A stretch of DNA of 64,000 bases, from NCBI RefSeq assembly GCF_900129745.1, contig NZ_FQWS01000001.1:1-64000 (forward strand). The letters run 5' to 3'. This stretch comes from Winogradskyella jejuensis. GTDB lineage: Bacteria > Bacteroidota > Bacteroidia > Flavobacteriales > Flavobacteriaceae. The translations under genes and the position numbers were made by a program. Of this stretch, positions 1 to 9,124 are shown piece after piece; position 1 is the first letter of the stretch, and each line of letters opens with the position of its first letter. The notes beneath the pieces were generated by a model, which searched no databases, was not told the DNA's origin, and saw only the letters and a list, made by a program, of their open reading frames with translations.

Positions 1-74
1 GACTTTATTTTTTAACCCCAATTCAATACCTTTTTAAGAACTCCACAAAACAACTTTTCGCCGTTTCGAGCGTG

Positions 75-104
75 CAAATATAAAACCCTTTTTTACTCTC
101 ACAA
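75..104 (-). promoter_or_regulatory. Strong leftward Bacteroidetes-type promoter at the window edge
   Basis: Read on the minus strand there is TTG (102-104), a 19-base spacer and TATATTTG (75-82). This is the Bacteroidetes sigma-A pattern TTG-N19-TAnnTTTG. The initiated sequence runs leftwards through a short CG-containing stretch and leaves the window with no start codon I would trust. Perfect promoters of this kind followed by non-coding leader are typical of rRNA or tRNA operons, so a stable RNA operon just left of the window is likely but not seen. Confidence 0.6.
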
Positions 105-307
105 TACTTTTTTGAAGTTTATTTTTAAACTATTTTTTTTGACTTCTTAAATAGCTTGTTGTCAGTGATTAAGACTAGTGAAAAAGTTGAAAATAATACT
201 CGAAAATCTAATCCTATTATACCTTATTATATGTACTACTAAAATGAAACTTTGCTTTGTGTTAACTCATTGACCTAAACTTCCGTTTAATAAACTGATT
301 AATGATT
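105..307. other. AT-rich intergenic stretch, nothing recognised
   Basis: Between the leftward promoter and the structured RNA element I see no open reading frame, tRNA or convincing hairpin. A TTG followed 21 bases later by TAAACTTC near 255-285 could be a weak rightward promoter for the RNA downstream, but it deviates from the consensus. Confidence 0.4.
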
Positions 308-416
308 AAGCCCGCGTTAGGGATTGTAGTGGATAGCCCACAGTAAGTCTACAAAATACTTTTGGTGGACTTGCGAGGACTTGAAACGGAAAGCCCGACC
401 CCTAAGGGAAACGCTA
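308..416 (+). ncRNA. Flavo-1-like structured RNA element
   Basis: This GC-richer island sits in an AT-rich gap and folds well. GCGTT (314-318) pairs with AACGC (410-414), AGGG (319-322) pairs with CCCT (400-403), and an inner hairpin pairs 345-352 with 365-372. Two quasi-repeats, GTGGATAGCCC (329-339) and ACGGAAAGCCC (386-396), flank the inner hairpin. The layout and the GGAtAGCCC / GGAAAGCCCGACC strings resemble, from memory, the Flavo-1 RNA motif found repeatedly between flavobacterial genes, whose function is unknown. A separate promoter for thrS lies downstream of it, so it is probably its own transcript and not a thrS leader. The structure is visible; the family name is inferred and could be wrong. 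Confidence 0.5.
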
Positions 417-452
417 TAAAAAGAATATTACACAGTTATTATCTCCTACACT

Positions 453-482
453 TTGCTAGTTCCTGATATACCTATATATTTG
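453..482 (+). promoter_or_regulatory. thrS promoter
   Basis: TTG (453-455), a 19-base spacer and TATATTTG (475-482) match the Bacteroidetes promoter consensus. Transcription should begin near 489, leaving a leader of about 20 bases before thrS. That is too short for a T-box or other attenuator. Confidence 0.65.
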
Positions 483-509
483 TCAGTTGTTAAAAACTTA
501 TAAAATATA

Positions 510-2450
510 ATGATACAAATTACTCTACCTGACGGTTCGGCGCGCACTTTTAATAAAGGTGTAACACCTCATGAAGTGGCTGTAGATATTAGCGAGGGTT
601 TTGCCCGTAATGTTATATCTGCAAAATTCAATAATACAGTTATTGAAACCACCACTCCATTGACCAACGACGGTAGTCTTGTTTTATATACTTGGCGTGA
701 TGATGATGGTAAAAAAGCCTTTTGGCATTCTTCTGCTCACGTACTCGCACAAGCTCTAGAAGAACTATATCCTGGTGTGAAACTTTGGGTTGGACCAGCA
801 ATTGAAAATGGTTTTTATTACGATGTTGATTTAGGAGAAGGTTCAATTTCTGAAAAAGATTTTAAGCAGATTGAAAATAAGATGCTTGAAATTGCACGTG
901 GCAAACACGATTTTAAGATGCGCTCTGTTTCTAAAGCTGATGCACTAGCCATGTACGAGGGTAAAAATGAGTACAAGGTTGATTTGATAGAAAATCTTGA
1001 AGATGGCACCATTAGTTTTTGTGACCACTCGACTTTTACAGACTTATGTCGTGGTGGACATATCCCTAATACAGGGCTCATTAAGGCTGTAAAGATATTA
1101 AGCGTTGCTGGAGCGTATTACAAAGGAAATGAAAATGAAAAACAACTGACACGTGTATATGGTATCTCTTTCCCTAAACAAAAGGAACTTACTGAATATT
1201 TACATTTATTAGAAGAGGCTAAAAAACGTGACCATAGAAAACTAGGAAAAGAACTCGAGCTTTTCACATTTTCTAGAAAAGTTGGTCAAGGTCTTCCGTT
1301 ATGGTTACCAAAAGGCGCTGCTTTGAGAGAGCGCCTTGAAAATTTCTTAAAAGCTGCTCAGAAAAAAGCGGGTTACGAAATGGTTGTGACGCCACATATT
1401 GGACAAAAAGAACTATACGTTACTTCTGGTCACTATGCTAAATATGGAGAAGATAGCTTTCAGCCTATAAACACTCCTGCAGAAGGTGAAGAGTTTTTAT
1501 TAAAACCTATGAACTGTCCTCACCATTGCGAGATATATAATACGCGACCTTTTTCTTATAAAGAGTTACCCAAACGCTATGCTGAGTTTGGCACTGTATA
1601 CAGATACGAGCAAAGTGGAGAATTACATGGTTTAACTCGTGTAAGAGGTTTTACACAAGATGATGCGCATATTTTCTGTACACCAGACCAACTAGATAGA
1701 GAGTTTAAAGAAGTTATTGACCTAGTACTTTATGTGTTTGGTTCTTTAGGATTTGAAAACTTTACAGCTCAGGTTTCTATTAGAGACCCAAAAACTCCTG
1801 AGAAATATATAGGAAGCCTTGAGAATTGGGAAAAGGCCGAAAATGCTATTATTAATGCAGCAAATGATAAAGGTCTTAATTATGTTGTTGAAGAAGGTGA
1901 AGCTGCTTTCTATGGTCCTAAGTTAGATTTTATGGTAAAGGATGCTTTAGGTCGTCAATGGCAACTGGGTACTATTCAAGTAGATTATAACTTGCCTGAA
2001 CGTTTTGATTTAACTTATAAAGGAAGTGATAATGAGTTGCATAGACCTGTAATGATTCACCGCGCACCTTTTGGTAGCATGGAGCGTTTTGTAGCTATTT
2101 TACTAGAGCATACAGGAGGTAATTTTCCGCTTTGGCTAATGCCTGAGCAAGCTATTGTCTTATCTATCAGTGAGAAATATGAAAAATACGCTGAAAAAGT
2201 TTTAAATTTGCTAGAAAATGACGAAATTCGCGCCCTCGCAGATAATAGAAACGAGACTGTAGGTAAGAAAATTCGTGAAGCTGAAATGCAAAAGTTTCCG
2301 TTTATGATTATCGTAGGCGAGCAAGAAGAGAAAGACAATACAATAACAGTAAGGGCTCACGGAGGTGAAGACCTTGGCACAATAAGTGTAGAAGCTTTTT
2401 CAGAAATTGTAAAAAAACAAGTAAACGAAAGTCTTAAGACTTTCAAATAA
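510..2450 (+). CDS. thrS: Threonine--tRNA ligase
   Basis: Class II aminoacyl-tRNA synthetase that charges tRNA-Thr with threonine in the cytoplasm. The 646 residues show the usual order: TGS domain (about 1-61), editing domain with HSSAH (H73, H77) and CRGGH near residue 180, catalytic core and C-terminal anticodon-binding domain. The zinc-site segments [14 protein letters not shown] and [13 protein letters not shown] are all present. Length is normal for the family. The ATG at 510 is about 20 bases downstream of the predicted transcription start. It heads the translation operon thrS-infC-rpmI-rplT, a widely conserved order. Confidence 0.97.
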   Translation: MIQITLPDGSARTFNKGVTPHEVAVDISEGFARNVISAKFNNTVIETTTPLTNDGSLVLYTWRDDDGKKAFWHSSAHVLAQALEELYPGVKLWVGPAIENGFYYDVDLGEGSISEKDFKQIENKMLEIARGKHDFKMRSVSKADALAMYEGKNEYKVDLIENLEDGTISFCDHSTFTDLCRGGHIPNTGLIKAVKILSVAGAYYKGNENEKQLTRVYGISFPKQKELTEYLHLLEEAKKRDHRKLGKELELFTFSRKVGQGLPLWLPKGAALRERLENFLKAAQKKAGYEMVVTPHIGQKELYVTSGHYAKYGEDSFQPINTPAEGEEFLLKPMNCPHHCEIYNTRPFSYKELPKRYAEFGTVYRYEQSGELHGLTRVRGFTQDDAHIFCTPDQLDREFKEVIDLVLYVFGSLGFENFTAQVSIRDPKTPEKYIGSLENWEKAENAIINAANDKGLNYVVEEGEAAFYGPKLDFMVKDALGRQWQLGTIQVDYNLPERFDLTYKGSDNELHRPVMIHRAPFGSMERFVAILLEHTGGNFPLWLMPEQAIVLSISEKYEKYAEKVLNLLENDEIRALADNRNETVGKKIREAEMQKFPFMIIVGEQEEKDNTITVRAHGGEDLGTISVEAFSEIVKKQVNESLKTFK

Positions 2451-2477
2451 ATAACGTTTAATTAAAATTTATAAGCC

Positions 2478-3029
2478 ATAGCAATACGTAGAAGAAAAAA
2501 TTTCAGCAGACGTGTAGTCCAAGAGGACAAGCACAGAATTAACGGAAAAATTAGAGCCGAAGAGGTAAGACTTGTAGGTGATAATGTGGAAATAGGTGTA
2601 TACCCTACACGACAAGCCTTAGCCATAGCAGATGACCAAGGACTAGATTTAGTGGAGATTTCGCCTAACGCCAATCCGCCTGTCTGTAAAGTTATGGACT
2701 ATAAAAAGTTTCTTTATGAGCAAAAGAAACGTGAGAAGGCTTTAAAGTCTAAAGCCACTAAAGTTGTAGTTAAGGAAATTAGATTTGGACCACAAACTGA
2801 TGACCACGATTACGAATTTAAAAAGAAACACGCAGAGAAGTTCTTAAAGGATGGTGCAAAGCTTAAAGCTTTTGTATTCTTTAAAGGACGTTCTATTGTA
2901 TTTAAAGAGCAAGGACAAATATTATTATTAAGACTTGCTCAAGATTTGGAAGAGTTTGGTAAAGTAGAACAAATGCCAAAACTAGAAGGTAAACGTATGA
3001 TTATGTTTATCGCTCCAAAGAAAAAATAA
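2478..3029 (+). CDS. infC: Translation initiation factor IF-3, AUA start codon
   Basis: IF-3 binds the 30S subunit and enforces accurate start-codon selection. A GTG at 2586 would drop the first 36 residues, but the frame reads upstream as IARIR-type family N terminus: an AIRRR stretch, then [18 protein letters not shown] and so on, which is the expected IF-3 N domain. An in-frame TAA at 2472-2474 leaves only ATA at 2478 or ATA at 2484 as start; ATA at 2478 gives the Met-Ala-Ile-Arg start usual for flavobacterial IF-3 and 183 residues, the normal length. No ATG, GTG or TTG exists in the right place. In E. coli infC starts with AUU and is autoregulated by IF-3 rejecting that codon, so similar control is likely here. 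The gap to thrS is 27 bases. Confidence 0.9.
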   Translation: MAIRRRKNFSRRVVQEDKHRINGKIRAEEVRLVGDNVEIGVYPTRQALAIADDQGLDLVEISPNANPPVCKVMDYKKFLYEQKKREKALKSKATKVVVKEIRFGPQTDDHDYEFKKKHAEKFLKDGAKLKAFVFFKGRSIVFKEQGQILLLRLAQDLEEFGKVEQMPKLEGKRMIMFIAPKKK

Positions 3030-3092
3030 GTAATGTACCGAAAGAGATTCGGAGTTAAGATAAAGCGAAACGTAATTAAATAATAGGAGAAA

Positions 3093-3290
3093 ATGCCTAA
3101 AATGAAGACAAAATCGAGTGCTAAGAAACGTTTCAAACTAACTGGCACTGGTAAGATTAAAAGAAAGCATGCTTTTAAGAGTCATATATTGACAAAAAAA
3201 TCTAAAAAGCGTAAGCTTGCGTTAACCCATGATACATTAGTACATAAGGCTGACGAAGACAACATTAAAACAATGTTACGTTTAAAGTAA
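3093..3290 (+). CDS. rpmI: 50S ribosomal protein L35
   Basis: A small basic ribosomal protein of 65 residues beginning [15 protein letters not shown], the family signature, with the [15 protein letters not shown] segment and the length expected for L35. It lies between infC and rplT, its standard position, 63 bases after infC and 101 before rplT. It is part of the large ribosomal subunit. Confidence 0.97.
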   Translation: MPKMKTKSSAKKRFKLTGTGKIKRKHAFKSHILTKKSKKRKLALTHDTLVHKADEDNIKTMLRLK

Positions 3291-3391
3291 TACTGTTTTA
3301 ATCGGTTAAAATTATTTTATAAACCCTGGAGTTAGGCAAAATTATTTAGCAAGTACCAAATTGGTCGCCTACTACAAAAACAATTAAAGAA

Positions 3392-3736
3392 ATGCCAAGA
3401 TCAGTAAATTCAGTTGCGAAAAGAGCTAGAAGAAAAAAGGTTCTAAAGCAAGCAAAAGGATACTGGGGAAGACGTAAAAACGTCTGGACAGTAGCAAAAA
3501 ATGCGGTAGACAAAGCGATGCAATACTCGTACAGAGACCGCAGAAACAAAAAGAGAACATTCCGTGCGTTATGGATTATGCGTATTAATGCAGGTGCAAG
3601 ACAACATGGAATGAGCTATTCAAAATTCATGGGGAAATTAAAAGCTAATAATATTGAATTGAATCGTAAGGTTCTTGCAGATTTAGCTATGAATCACCCT
3701 GAGGCTTTTGAAGCTATAGTAAACAAAGTTAAGTAA
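3392..3736 (+). CDS. rplT: 50S ribosomal protein L20
   Basis: L20 binds 23S rRNA early in 50S assembly. The 114 residues include [30 protein letters not shown] at the N terminus and the globular C-terminal part with [20 protein letters not shown]. In several bacteria L20 represses its own operon by binding a leader. The 101-base gap before this gene (3291-3391) could hold such a site, but I cannot demonstrate a specific fold. A strong hairpin terminator follows at 3773. Confidence 0.97.
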   Translation: MPRSVNSVAKRARRKKVLKQAKGYWGRRKNVWTVAKNAVDKAMQYSYRDRRNKKRTFRALWIMRINAGARQHGMSYSKFMGKLKANNIELNRKVLADLAMNHPEAFEAIVNKVK

Positions 3737-3772
3737 GGCTTTTAGCCAAATTAATAACAACATTTCGCTTAG

Positions 3773-3803
3773 AAAAGCCCGATTCGAAAGAATTGGGCTT
3801 TTT
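3773..3803. terminator. Bidirectional terminator between rplT and the cyclase gene
   Basis: AAAAGCCC (3773-3780) and the following GATTC pair with GAATT-GGGCTTTT across a GAAA tetraloop (3786-3789). T runs flank it on the plus strand and A runs on the other side, so it can end both converging units. Confidence 0.85.
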
Positions 3804-3805
3804 GT

Positions 3806-4879
3806 TTATCGTTGATTAATAGCATAAATTTTCAAACGTTCTTCTTTACCTTTCAACTCCATATCATGAGATAAGAGCTCGTAATGTGTATCTGAAATAC
3901 TCAACCTCTCTATAACAGATTCTGAGACCAATAATAACTTATTGAATCTATTGCAGAGACTTTGAATTCGCGAAGCCGTATTAATGACATCGCCATGAAA
4001 AGCCAAATCTTTTTTTACTGCCCCAACTTCTGCTACCATTAACTTCCCAAAGTGTATTCCAGCTTTAAACTCTGGACTAACCCCATAGGTGTTGGTGTAA
4101 TAATCTTCTCTTTTTTTAAGCTTTCTCTGAAACGTAAAAAAAAGATTTATACAATTATTCTTTCTGAATCCCTTTTTAATAGGCCATTGTATAACAGCCT
4201 CATCGCCTACATATTGATAGACTTCGGCTTCAAACTTGTAAAGCGCAGTGTTTAAATCTAAAAAACAGTCTTGTATAAATCTACTGTACTTATGATGCCC
4301 GAGATTTTCAGCAATTTTAGTAGAATCTTTTAAATCTAAGAACATTAATACATGCTCCTCTTCTTTAGGTTTTTTATAACTACCTAATAAGACTTGGATA
4401 AAATTACCACTACCTAATCTATCATTTGCAATACGAATCAAAGAAAAAACGATAGATGCAGAAACGAAATATATAACTGTTATCCAAAAAAACGGATCAT
4501 CTCTCCACCAACCTCTTTCATTTGGTAAATCTCTGTCTATTTGCACTTCTAAAAGAAATGAAATACCACTCAATACTGCTACAACAAGTAAAAAATAAAT
4601 TATTGACTTAAGAATTATCGTCAAACCGAGCACTAGCCGTCTACTTAATCTATCAAAAATAAATTCAATAAGTGCGTAAAAAAAACTAATAATCAGTCCA
4701 ACAATTATAGCGTGCACATAGTAGGCACTTATGGGCAGGTATAGAATATCATCTGTAAATAAAGACAACTCTTCTTCAATACCATTGTACCTTATTGCAG
4801 TAAATAATACAAAAGCAAGCACCCAGAAAATGGTAGAAATAAGTAAAAGTCGAAAAAAAGATTTTACACTATTAAGCAT
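3806..4879 (-). CDS. Membrane-anchored class III adenylate/guanylate cyclase domain protein
   Basis: The first ~150 residues contain about four hydrophobic membrane segments; the rest is a class III nucleotidyl cyclase domain. Both metal-binding aspartates appear to be kept, in LMFLDLKDSTKIAENLG and in VYQYVGDEAVIQW, and the segment FHGDVINTASRIQSLC matches the conserved substrate region. It would make cAMP or cGMP from ATP or GTP at the cytoplasmic face of the membrane. Which nucleotide is used cannot be told here. Family members of this type are common in Flavobacteriaceae and their role is mostly unknown. It ends beside the shared terminator and starts 10 bases downstream of the next gene's stop, so the two may be co-transcribed. 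Confidence 0.8.
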   Translation of the reverse strand: MLNSVKSFFRLLLISTIFWVLAFVLFTAIRYNGIEEELSLFTDDILYLPISAYYVHAIIVGLIISFFYALIEFIFDRLSRRLVLGLTIILKSIIYFLLVVAVLSGISFLLEVQIDRDLPNERGWWRDDPFFWITVIYFVSASIVFSLIRIANDRLGSGNFIQVLLGSYKKPKEEEHVLMFLDLKDSTKIAENLGHHKYSRFIQDCFLDLNTALYKFEAEVYQYVGDEAVIQWPIKKGFRKNNCINLFFTFQRKLKKREDYYTNTYGVSPEFKAGIHFGKLMVAEVGAVKKDLAFHGDVINTASRIQSLCNRFNKLLLVSESVIERLSISDTHYELLSHDMELKGKEERLKIYAINQR

Positions 4880-4889
4880 CTAAGGTTGT

Positions 4890-6155
4890 TTAGGTCTTCT
4901 GCTTCTTCTTTTTTGCCGCTGGGAATAAGACGTTATTGAGTATTAATCTATACCCTGGAGATGTTGGGTGTAAATCTAATTCGGTTTTGGGGTCACCTAC
5001 TCTGTGTGTATAATCTTCTGGGTCATGACCTCCATAAAAGGTAAAAAACCCTTTTCCTTTAATCCCATGAATATACTTTGCCTCACCATTAGTTTTATTT
5101 TCGCCCATAACCAATACATTAGACTTAATTTGATCTCTTGTAAAGGAGGTTGTTTGTCCCATAAAACCTTTTACCAGAGCTGTATGATTTTGAGTTAACA
5201 TTGTTGGTATTGGGTCCCATTTGGCGGAATATTCCATTAATGAAAAGTAATCCGTAGATTTTGGTATTTTTCTTTTACGGGTCATATCTATTGAGGAAAA
5301 CTCATAAATGTTAGGATTCCTTTCCAAAATGTAATCCTTGAAAGCAAAAGTTTTACTGAAGTCTATTTTGTTTTGATAACCTGGGTCACTACCATCACCA
5401 TCAAACATAGGCTCACAAATATCAACACCTTCGGCAGATAATGCTATATCAAAACTATCTGTGGCTGAGCACATAGCAAACATAAAACCGCCACCAGCAA
5501 CGTAATTTCTAATTTTAAGTGCTACATCTAATTTGGCATCGGAAACCTTACTGTAACCTAACCTTCTGGCTAAAGCTTCGGCTTCTTTTTTCTCTTTAAT
5601 ATACCAAGCTGCAGAACGGTAAGTCCTGTAAAACTTTCCGTATTGCCCTGTGAAATCTTCGTGATGAAGGTGCAACCAATCATATAGTAATAATTCGTCT
5701 TTTAAGACTTCTTCATCATAAATCGTTTCATAAGGAATCTCAGCATAAGTCAATACCATGGTTACAGCATCATCCCATGGCTGTTTGCCGTATGGAGTAT
5801 AGACAGCAATTTTTGGTGCTTTTTCTAGTACAACTGCTTCTTGATTAACGGAAGGACTAGATATGCTCTCTAGAATTTGTTCAGCTTCACCATCTGAAAC
5901 TACTTCAAAAGAAACACCTCGTATTTGGCATTCTCTTCTTATAATATCTGCATCAGGTAATAAAAAAGAACCACCACGATAATTGAGCAACCATTTTACT
6001 TTCAGACTTCGTTCTAGCGTCCAAAAGGTAACGCCGTATGCTTTTAGATGATTTTCTTGAGTTTCTGCATCCATAGGAATTAAGATATATGATGCATGTG
6101 ATAGATAGCCAAATAAGGCCAATAGAATTAATAAAATGTACTTTTTCAATTTCAT
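4890..6155 (-). CDS. Exported protein of the flavobacterial 'asparagine synthetase B' group; function uncertain
   Basis: A 421-residue protein with an N-terminal signal peptide (KKYILLILLALFGYLSHAS). The name asparagine synthetase B is attached to close homologues in public annotation, as I recall. However, the gene lacks the N-terminal catalytic Cys of AsnB glutaminases and the SGGLDS pyrophosphatase loop, and an exported AsnB makes little sense. The central part (KIAVYTP.GKQPWDDAVTMVLTYAEIPYETIYD, then GGGFMFAMCSATDSFD) looks like a glutamine-amidotransferase-like fold. The protein is highly conserved in the family. I would treat the enzyme name as unsupported. Confidence 0.6.
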   Translation of the reverse strand: MKLKKYILLILLALFGYLSHASYILIPMDAETQENHLKAYGVTFWTLERSLKVKWLLNYRGGSFLLPDADIIRRECQIRGVSFEVVSDGEAEQILESISSPSVNQEAVVLEKAPKIAVYTPYGKQPWDDAVTMVLTYAEIPYETIYDEEVLKDELLLYDWLHLHHEDFTGQYGKFYRTYRSAAWYIKEKKEAEALARRLGYSKVSDAKLDVALKIRNYVAGGGFMFAMCSATDSFDIALSAEGVDICEPMFDGDGSDPGYQNKIDFSKTFAFKDYILERNPNIYEFSSIDMTRKRKIPKSTDYFSLMEYSAKWDPIPTMLTQNHTALVKGFMGQTTSFTRDQIKSNVLVMGENKTNGEAKYIHGIKGKGFFTFYGGHDPEDYTHRVGDPKTELDLHPTSPGYRLILNNVLFPAAKKKKQKT

Positions 6156-6243
6156 AAGATTTCAATTGAAAGATACTTAAAAAAAGTATTGCGTATCATC
6201 TCTTTATTATTCTTTTAAGAGATTTAGAGCTATTCAACAAATA

Positions 6244-7284
6244 TTAGAATTTATCGAGCTTGGTTTGCTTTCCTGAAAGTAGACTGGCAAAAACCTTGGT
6301 TCCTTGAAACTGTTCTAAAATAATCTTAATAAATACTGTTATTGGTATAGCCATAATTAGACCAGGAATTCCCCATAGAAAACCCCAAAACATTAACATC
6401 ACTAGAACTGCTATAATATTTATTGAAAAAGATTTTCCCATAAATATAGGTTCTAGTATTGCTCCAAAAACAACCTGTACTAAGGTAATCGATAAAATAA
6501 AAAATAATAAAGTGCTCGTTGTATCTAACTCAACAAATGCAAAAATTGAAAGTAGTATTACAGATACGAATGACCCTACCATTTGAACAAAATTGATAGC
6601 AAATGCAAATAAGCCCCAAAAGATTGGGAAGCTTACATCAAAGAAAACGCACATGAGACCCGTGAATAAACCTGTTAAAGCACTTACTAAGACCTTGACC
6701 TTAATAAACTTTATAAGGTCTTTTTCAATTTTCATAAACGCTTTAATAGAAGTATGTTTTTGCTTTAGAATTGTATTATTTAATAATTTATGTACATTAA
6801 TAGACTCCGCTAACCAAAGAACTACAAAAAAAGCAGTCATTAAAAGCGTTGTTAAAAAGGTTCTTAAAAACCCAATTGTAGAGCCTAAATTTTCTTTCTG
6901 AAAAAATTGAGCGAATACATTTTTATTTGATACAACCTCAATACCAAAACTATCTGACAAATATGCTTTTAGACTTTCTACTTTTGGTTCTGCTTTACTC
7001 AAAAATTCTGTATTATTAGCTAAAATTTCTTTACTAGAAAGTTGTATGAGCTCAACGCCAATCTTTAATCCACCAGCTACTAGCAGTAAAACAATGATTA
7101 TACTAATAAACTTAGGAATGTTCTTTCTTCCCAACCAACGCATTAATGGTAAAAACAATAATGCTATAAACATTGAGAAAATAAGTGGAATAAATATGAA
7201 GGATAGCACCTTGAGTAAATAAAACACTATAGGTACTGCGATAATGAGTAATAATATGTTTGTCGTACGTCTTTCGTTAAGCAT
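6244..7284 (-). CDS. AI-2E family transporter
   Basis: 346 residues with about seven to eight hydrophobic segments and the arrangement of the AI-2E transporter / UPF0118 (PerM) family: an N-terminal pair of helices, a soluble part around residues 70-130, then a C-terminal helical bundle with GSFVSVILLSIFAFVEL and GFLWGIPGLIMAIPITVFIKIILE. The family includes autoinducer-2 exporters and Na+/H+ antiporters, so the substrate cannot be assigned. It lies 89 bases upstream of the preceding exported protein gene on the same strand. Confidence 0.8.
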   Translation of the reverse strand: MLNERRTTNILLLIIAVPIVFYLLKVLSFIFIPLIFSMFIALLFLPLMRWLGRKNIPKFISIIIVLLLVAGGLKIGVELIQLSSKEILANNTEFLSKAEPKVESLKAYLSDSFGIEVVSNKNVFAQFFQKENLGSTIGFLRTFLTTLLMTAFFVVLWLAESINVHKLLNNTILKQKHTSIKAFMKIEKDLIKFIKVKVLVSALTGLFTGLMCVFFDVSFPIFWGLFAFAINFVQMVGSFVSVILLSIFAFVELDTTSTLLFFILSITLVQVVFGAILEPIFMGKSFSINIIAVLVMLMFWGFLWGIPGLIMAIPITVFIKIILEQFQGTKVFASLLSGKQTKLDKF

Positions 7285-7337
7285 AGGGCAAAGCTAACTC
7301 TAAAATTTTCTAAATTATCTGAAATAAATACTAAAAC

Positions 7338-8867
7338 TTAGAATGGCACACCATCATCTTCAGGAGCATCAAATGCATCACTAGCTGATGGAAAATTGTC
7401 TGTCTTAAACGTATCGTCATTAGCAGCAGCATTCAATTTGGACTGAAACTCGAAAGGTGTGTCAAAATCATCAAGATTATCAAACTTACCTAGATGCCCG
7501 ATAAATTTCAGTCTAATATTTTCTAATCCACCATTTCTATGCTTAGCGACAATGAATTCACCTTGACCCTCAGTTGGAGAACGTTCCTCATCATCCCACT
7601 CGTCTATTTTATAATATTCAGGACGATAGATAAACGAAACGATATCAGCATCTTGCTCAATAGCTCCAGATTCACGTAAATCGGATAATAAAGGGCGCTT
7701 ACTACCACCACGAGTTTCTACCGCACGAGACAACTGCGATAAAGCAATTACAGGAACATTTAATTCTTTTGCTAAAGCTTTAAGGTTACGTGAAATCATG
7801 GAGATTTCTTGCTCACGATTCCCTCCTTTTTGGCTTCCGCCACCCGTCATTAATTGCAGATAATCAATAATAATCATCTTAATGCCATATTGAGACGAAA
7901 GTCGTCTTGCTTTTGCACGTAAATCGAAAATGGATAGCGATGGTGTGTCATCAATAAATAAAGGTGCTTTTTCTAATGTTTTTACCTTTACATTTAGTTG
8001 CTCCCATTCGTGTTTTTCTAACTTACCGGTTCTCAATTTTTCAGAAGACAGACCTGTTTCACTAGAAATTAGACGTGTAATTAATTGTACAGAAGACATT
8101 TCTAAAGAGAAAAACGCCACAGGAATATTACTATTTACAGCAATGTTACGGGCCATAGTTAAAGTTAGCGCAGTTTTACCCATACCTGGACGAGCCGCAA
8201 CAATAATTAAATCTGATGGCTGCCACCCAGAAGTTAACTTATCTAACTTATCGAATCCTGAAGGTATTCCGCTAAGCCCTTCTTTATTAGAAATCTCTTC
8301 AATTTTTTTCTTGGCCTGTATTACTAAACTTTGAGCTGTCTCAGTAGACTTTTTTACGTTACCTTGAGTGACCTCATAAAGTTTTGCTTCTGCATTATCT
8401 AAAAGGTCAAAAACATCTTTACCCTCATCATAAGCCTCTTCAATAATTTCGTTTGAAATTTTTATAAGACTTCGTTGAATATATTTTTGAAGAATAATAC
8501 GCGCATGAAACTCAATATGTGCAGACGAAGACACACGTTGCGTTAAAGAAATAAGGTAAAAATCACCTCCTATCATATCTAGCTTCCCGTCCTTACGTAA
8601 TTGTGTTGAAACTGTTAATAAGTCAACAGGCTCACTATTTTCAAAGAGTTTGAATATAGCTTCAAAAATGTAGCGATGTGCTTCTTTATAAAAAGCATCT
8701 GGACTTAAAATATCAATAACCTCATCAACCCCTTTTTTATCAATCATCATGGCACCAAGTACGACCTCCTCCAAGTCTAATGCTTGAGGTGGAATCTTTC
8801 CTTTTTCCAAGCTAATTATGGAACTTTTATCGACTTTATAGCCTTGTACTGGATTTGGTTGCTTCAT
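7338..8867 (-). CDS. dnaB: Replicative DNA helicase
   Basis: The hexameric helicase that unwinds DNA at the replication fork. The 509 residues comprise the N-terminal DnaB domain (PPQALDLEEVVLGAMMID onwards), a linker, and the RecA-like ATPase with Walker A in AARPGMGKTAL, Walker B in IIIDYLQLMTG and an SDLRESGAIEQDADIV motif. The C-terminal tail is acidic and slightly extended, as in other Bacteroidetes. No intein is present. The upstream region holds an inverted repeat with a near-match to a DnaA box (see separate entry). Confidence 0.96.
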   Translation of the reverse strand: MKQPNPVQGYKVDKSSIISLEKGKIPPQALDLEEVVLGAMMIDKKGVDEVIDILSPDAFYKEAHRYIFEAIFKLFENSEPVDLLTVSTQLRKDGKLDMIGGDFYLISLTQRVSSSAHIEFHARIILQKYIQRSLIKISNEIIEEAYDEGKDVFDLLDNAEAKLYEVTQGNVKKSTETAQSLVIQAKKKIEEISNKEGLSGIPSGFDKLDKLTSGWQPSDLIIVAARPGMGKTALTLTMARNIAVNSNIPVAFFSLEMSSVQLITRLISSETGLSSEKLRTGKLEKHEWEQLNVKVKTLEKAPLFIDDTPSLSIFDLRAKARRLSSQYGIKMIIIDYLQLMTGGGSQKGGNREQEISMISRNLKALAKELNVPVIALSQLSRAVETRGGSKRPLLSDLRESGAIEQDADIVSFIYRPEYYKIDEWDDEERSPTEGQGEFIVAKHRNGGLENIRLKFIGHLGKFDNLDDFDTPFEFQSKLNAAANDDTFKTDNFPSASDAFDAPEDDGVPF

Positions 8868-9011
8868 TCTAAAATGACTGATTTAAATGGATTAATCTTG
8901 AGTTTTGTAAGCGATTTCTTCATCATTTAAAAGATGAAAACGTTTCACTTTTTCAAGGCTTACGAAAGTAAATAAATCGTTAACAAAACATCAATCTAAT
9001 CGTTTCCAATC

Positions 9012-9045
9012 ATCAACAGTTGATTAACATTTTAACTGTTGATAA
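9012..9045. promoter_or_regulatory. Inverted repeat upstream of dnaB with a near DnaA box
   Basis: ATCAACAGTT (9012-9021) and AACTGTTGAT (9034-9043) form a perfect 10-base inverted repeat with a 12-base spacer, 145-175 bases upstream of dnaB. The right arm extended to 9045 reads TTATCAACA on the minus strand, one mismatch from the DnaA consensus TTATCCACA. It could be a DnaA or other regulator site; no protein is assigned from sequence. Confidence 0.35.
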
Positions 9046-9069
9046 CTTGAATTTATTGTTAATAGCGAT

Positions 9070-9096
9070 AAAAAAACTGAAGTGTATCACTTCAGT
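9070..9096 (-). terminator. accA terminator
   Basis: On the minus strand a 9-base stem ACTGAAGTG/CACTTCAGT (9076-9096, 3-base loop) is followed by a run of T (9070-9075). It lies 29 bases after the accA stop codon. Confidence 0.85.
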
Positions 9097-9124
9097 CTTT
9101 CTAATATGCTATGTATTACTGAAA

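Noticed and set aside
2586..3029. infC starting with GTG at 2586
   Set aside because: It would remove 36 conserved residues of the IF-3 N domain that are plainly encoded upstream in the same frame.
3291..3391. L20-type autoregulatory leader between rpmI and rplT
   Set aside because: The gap is long enough, but I could not find a convincing pseudoknot or match to known L20 leaders.
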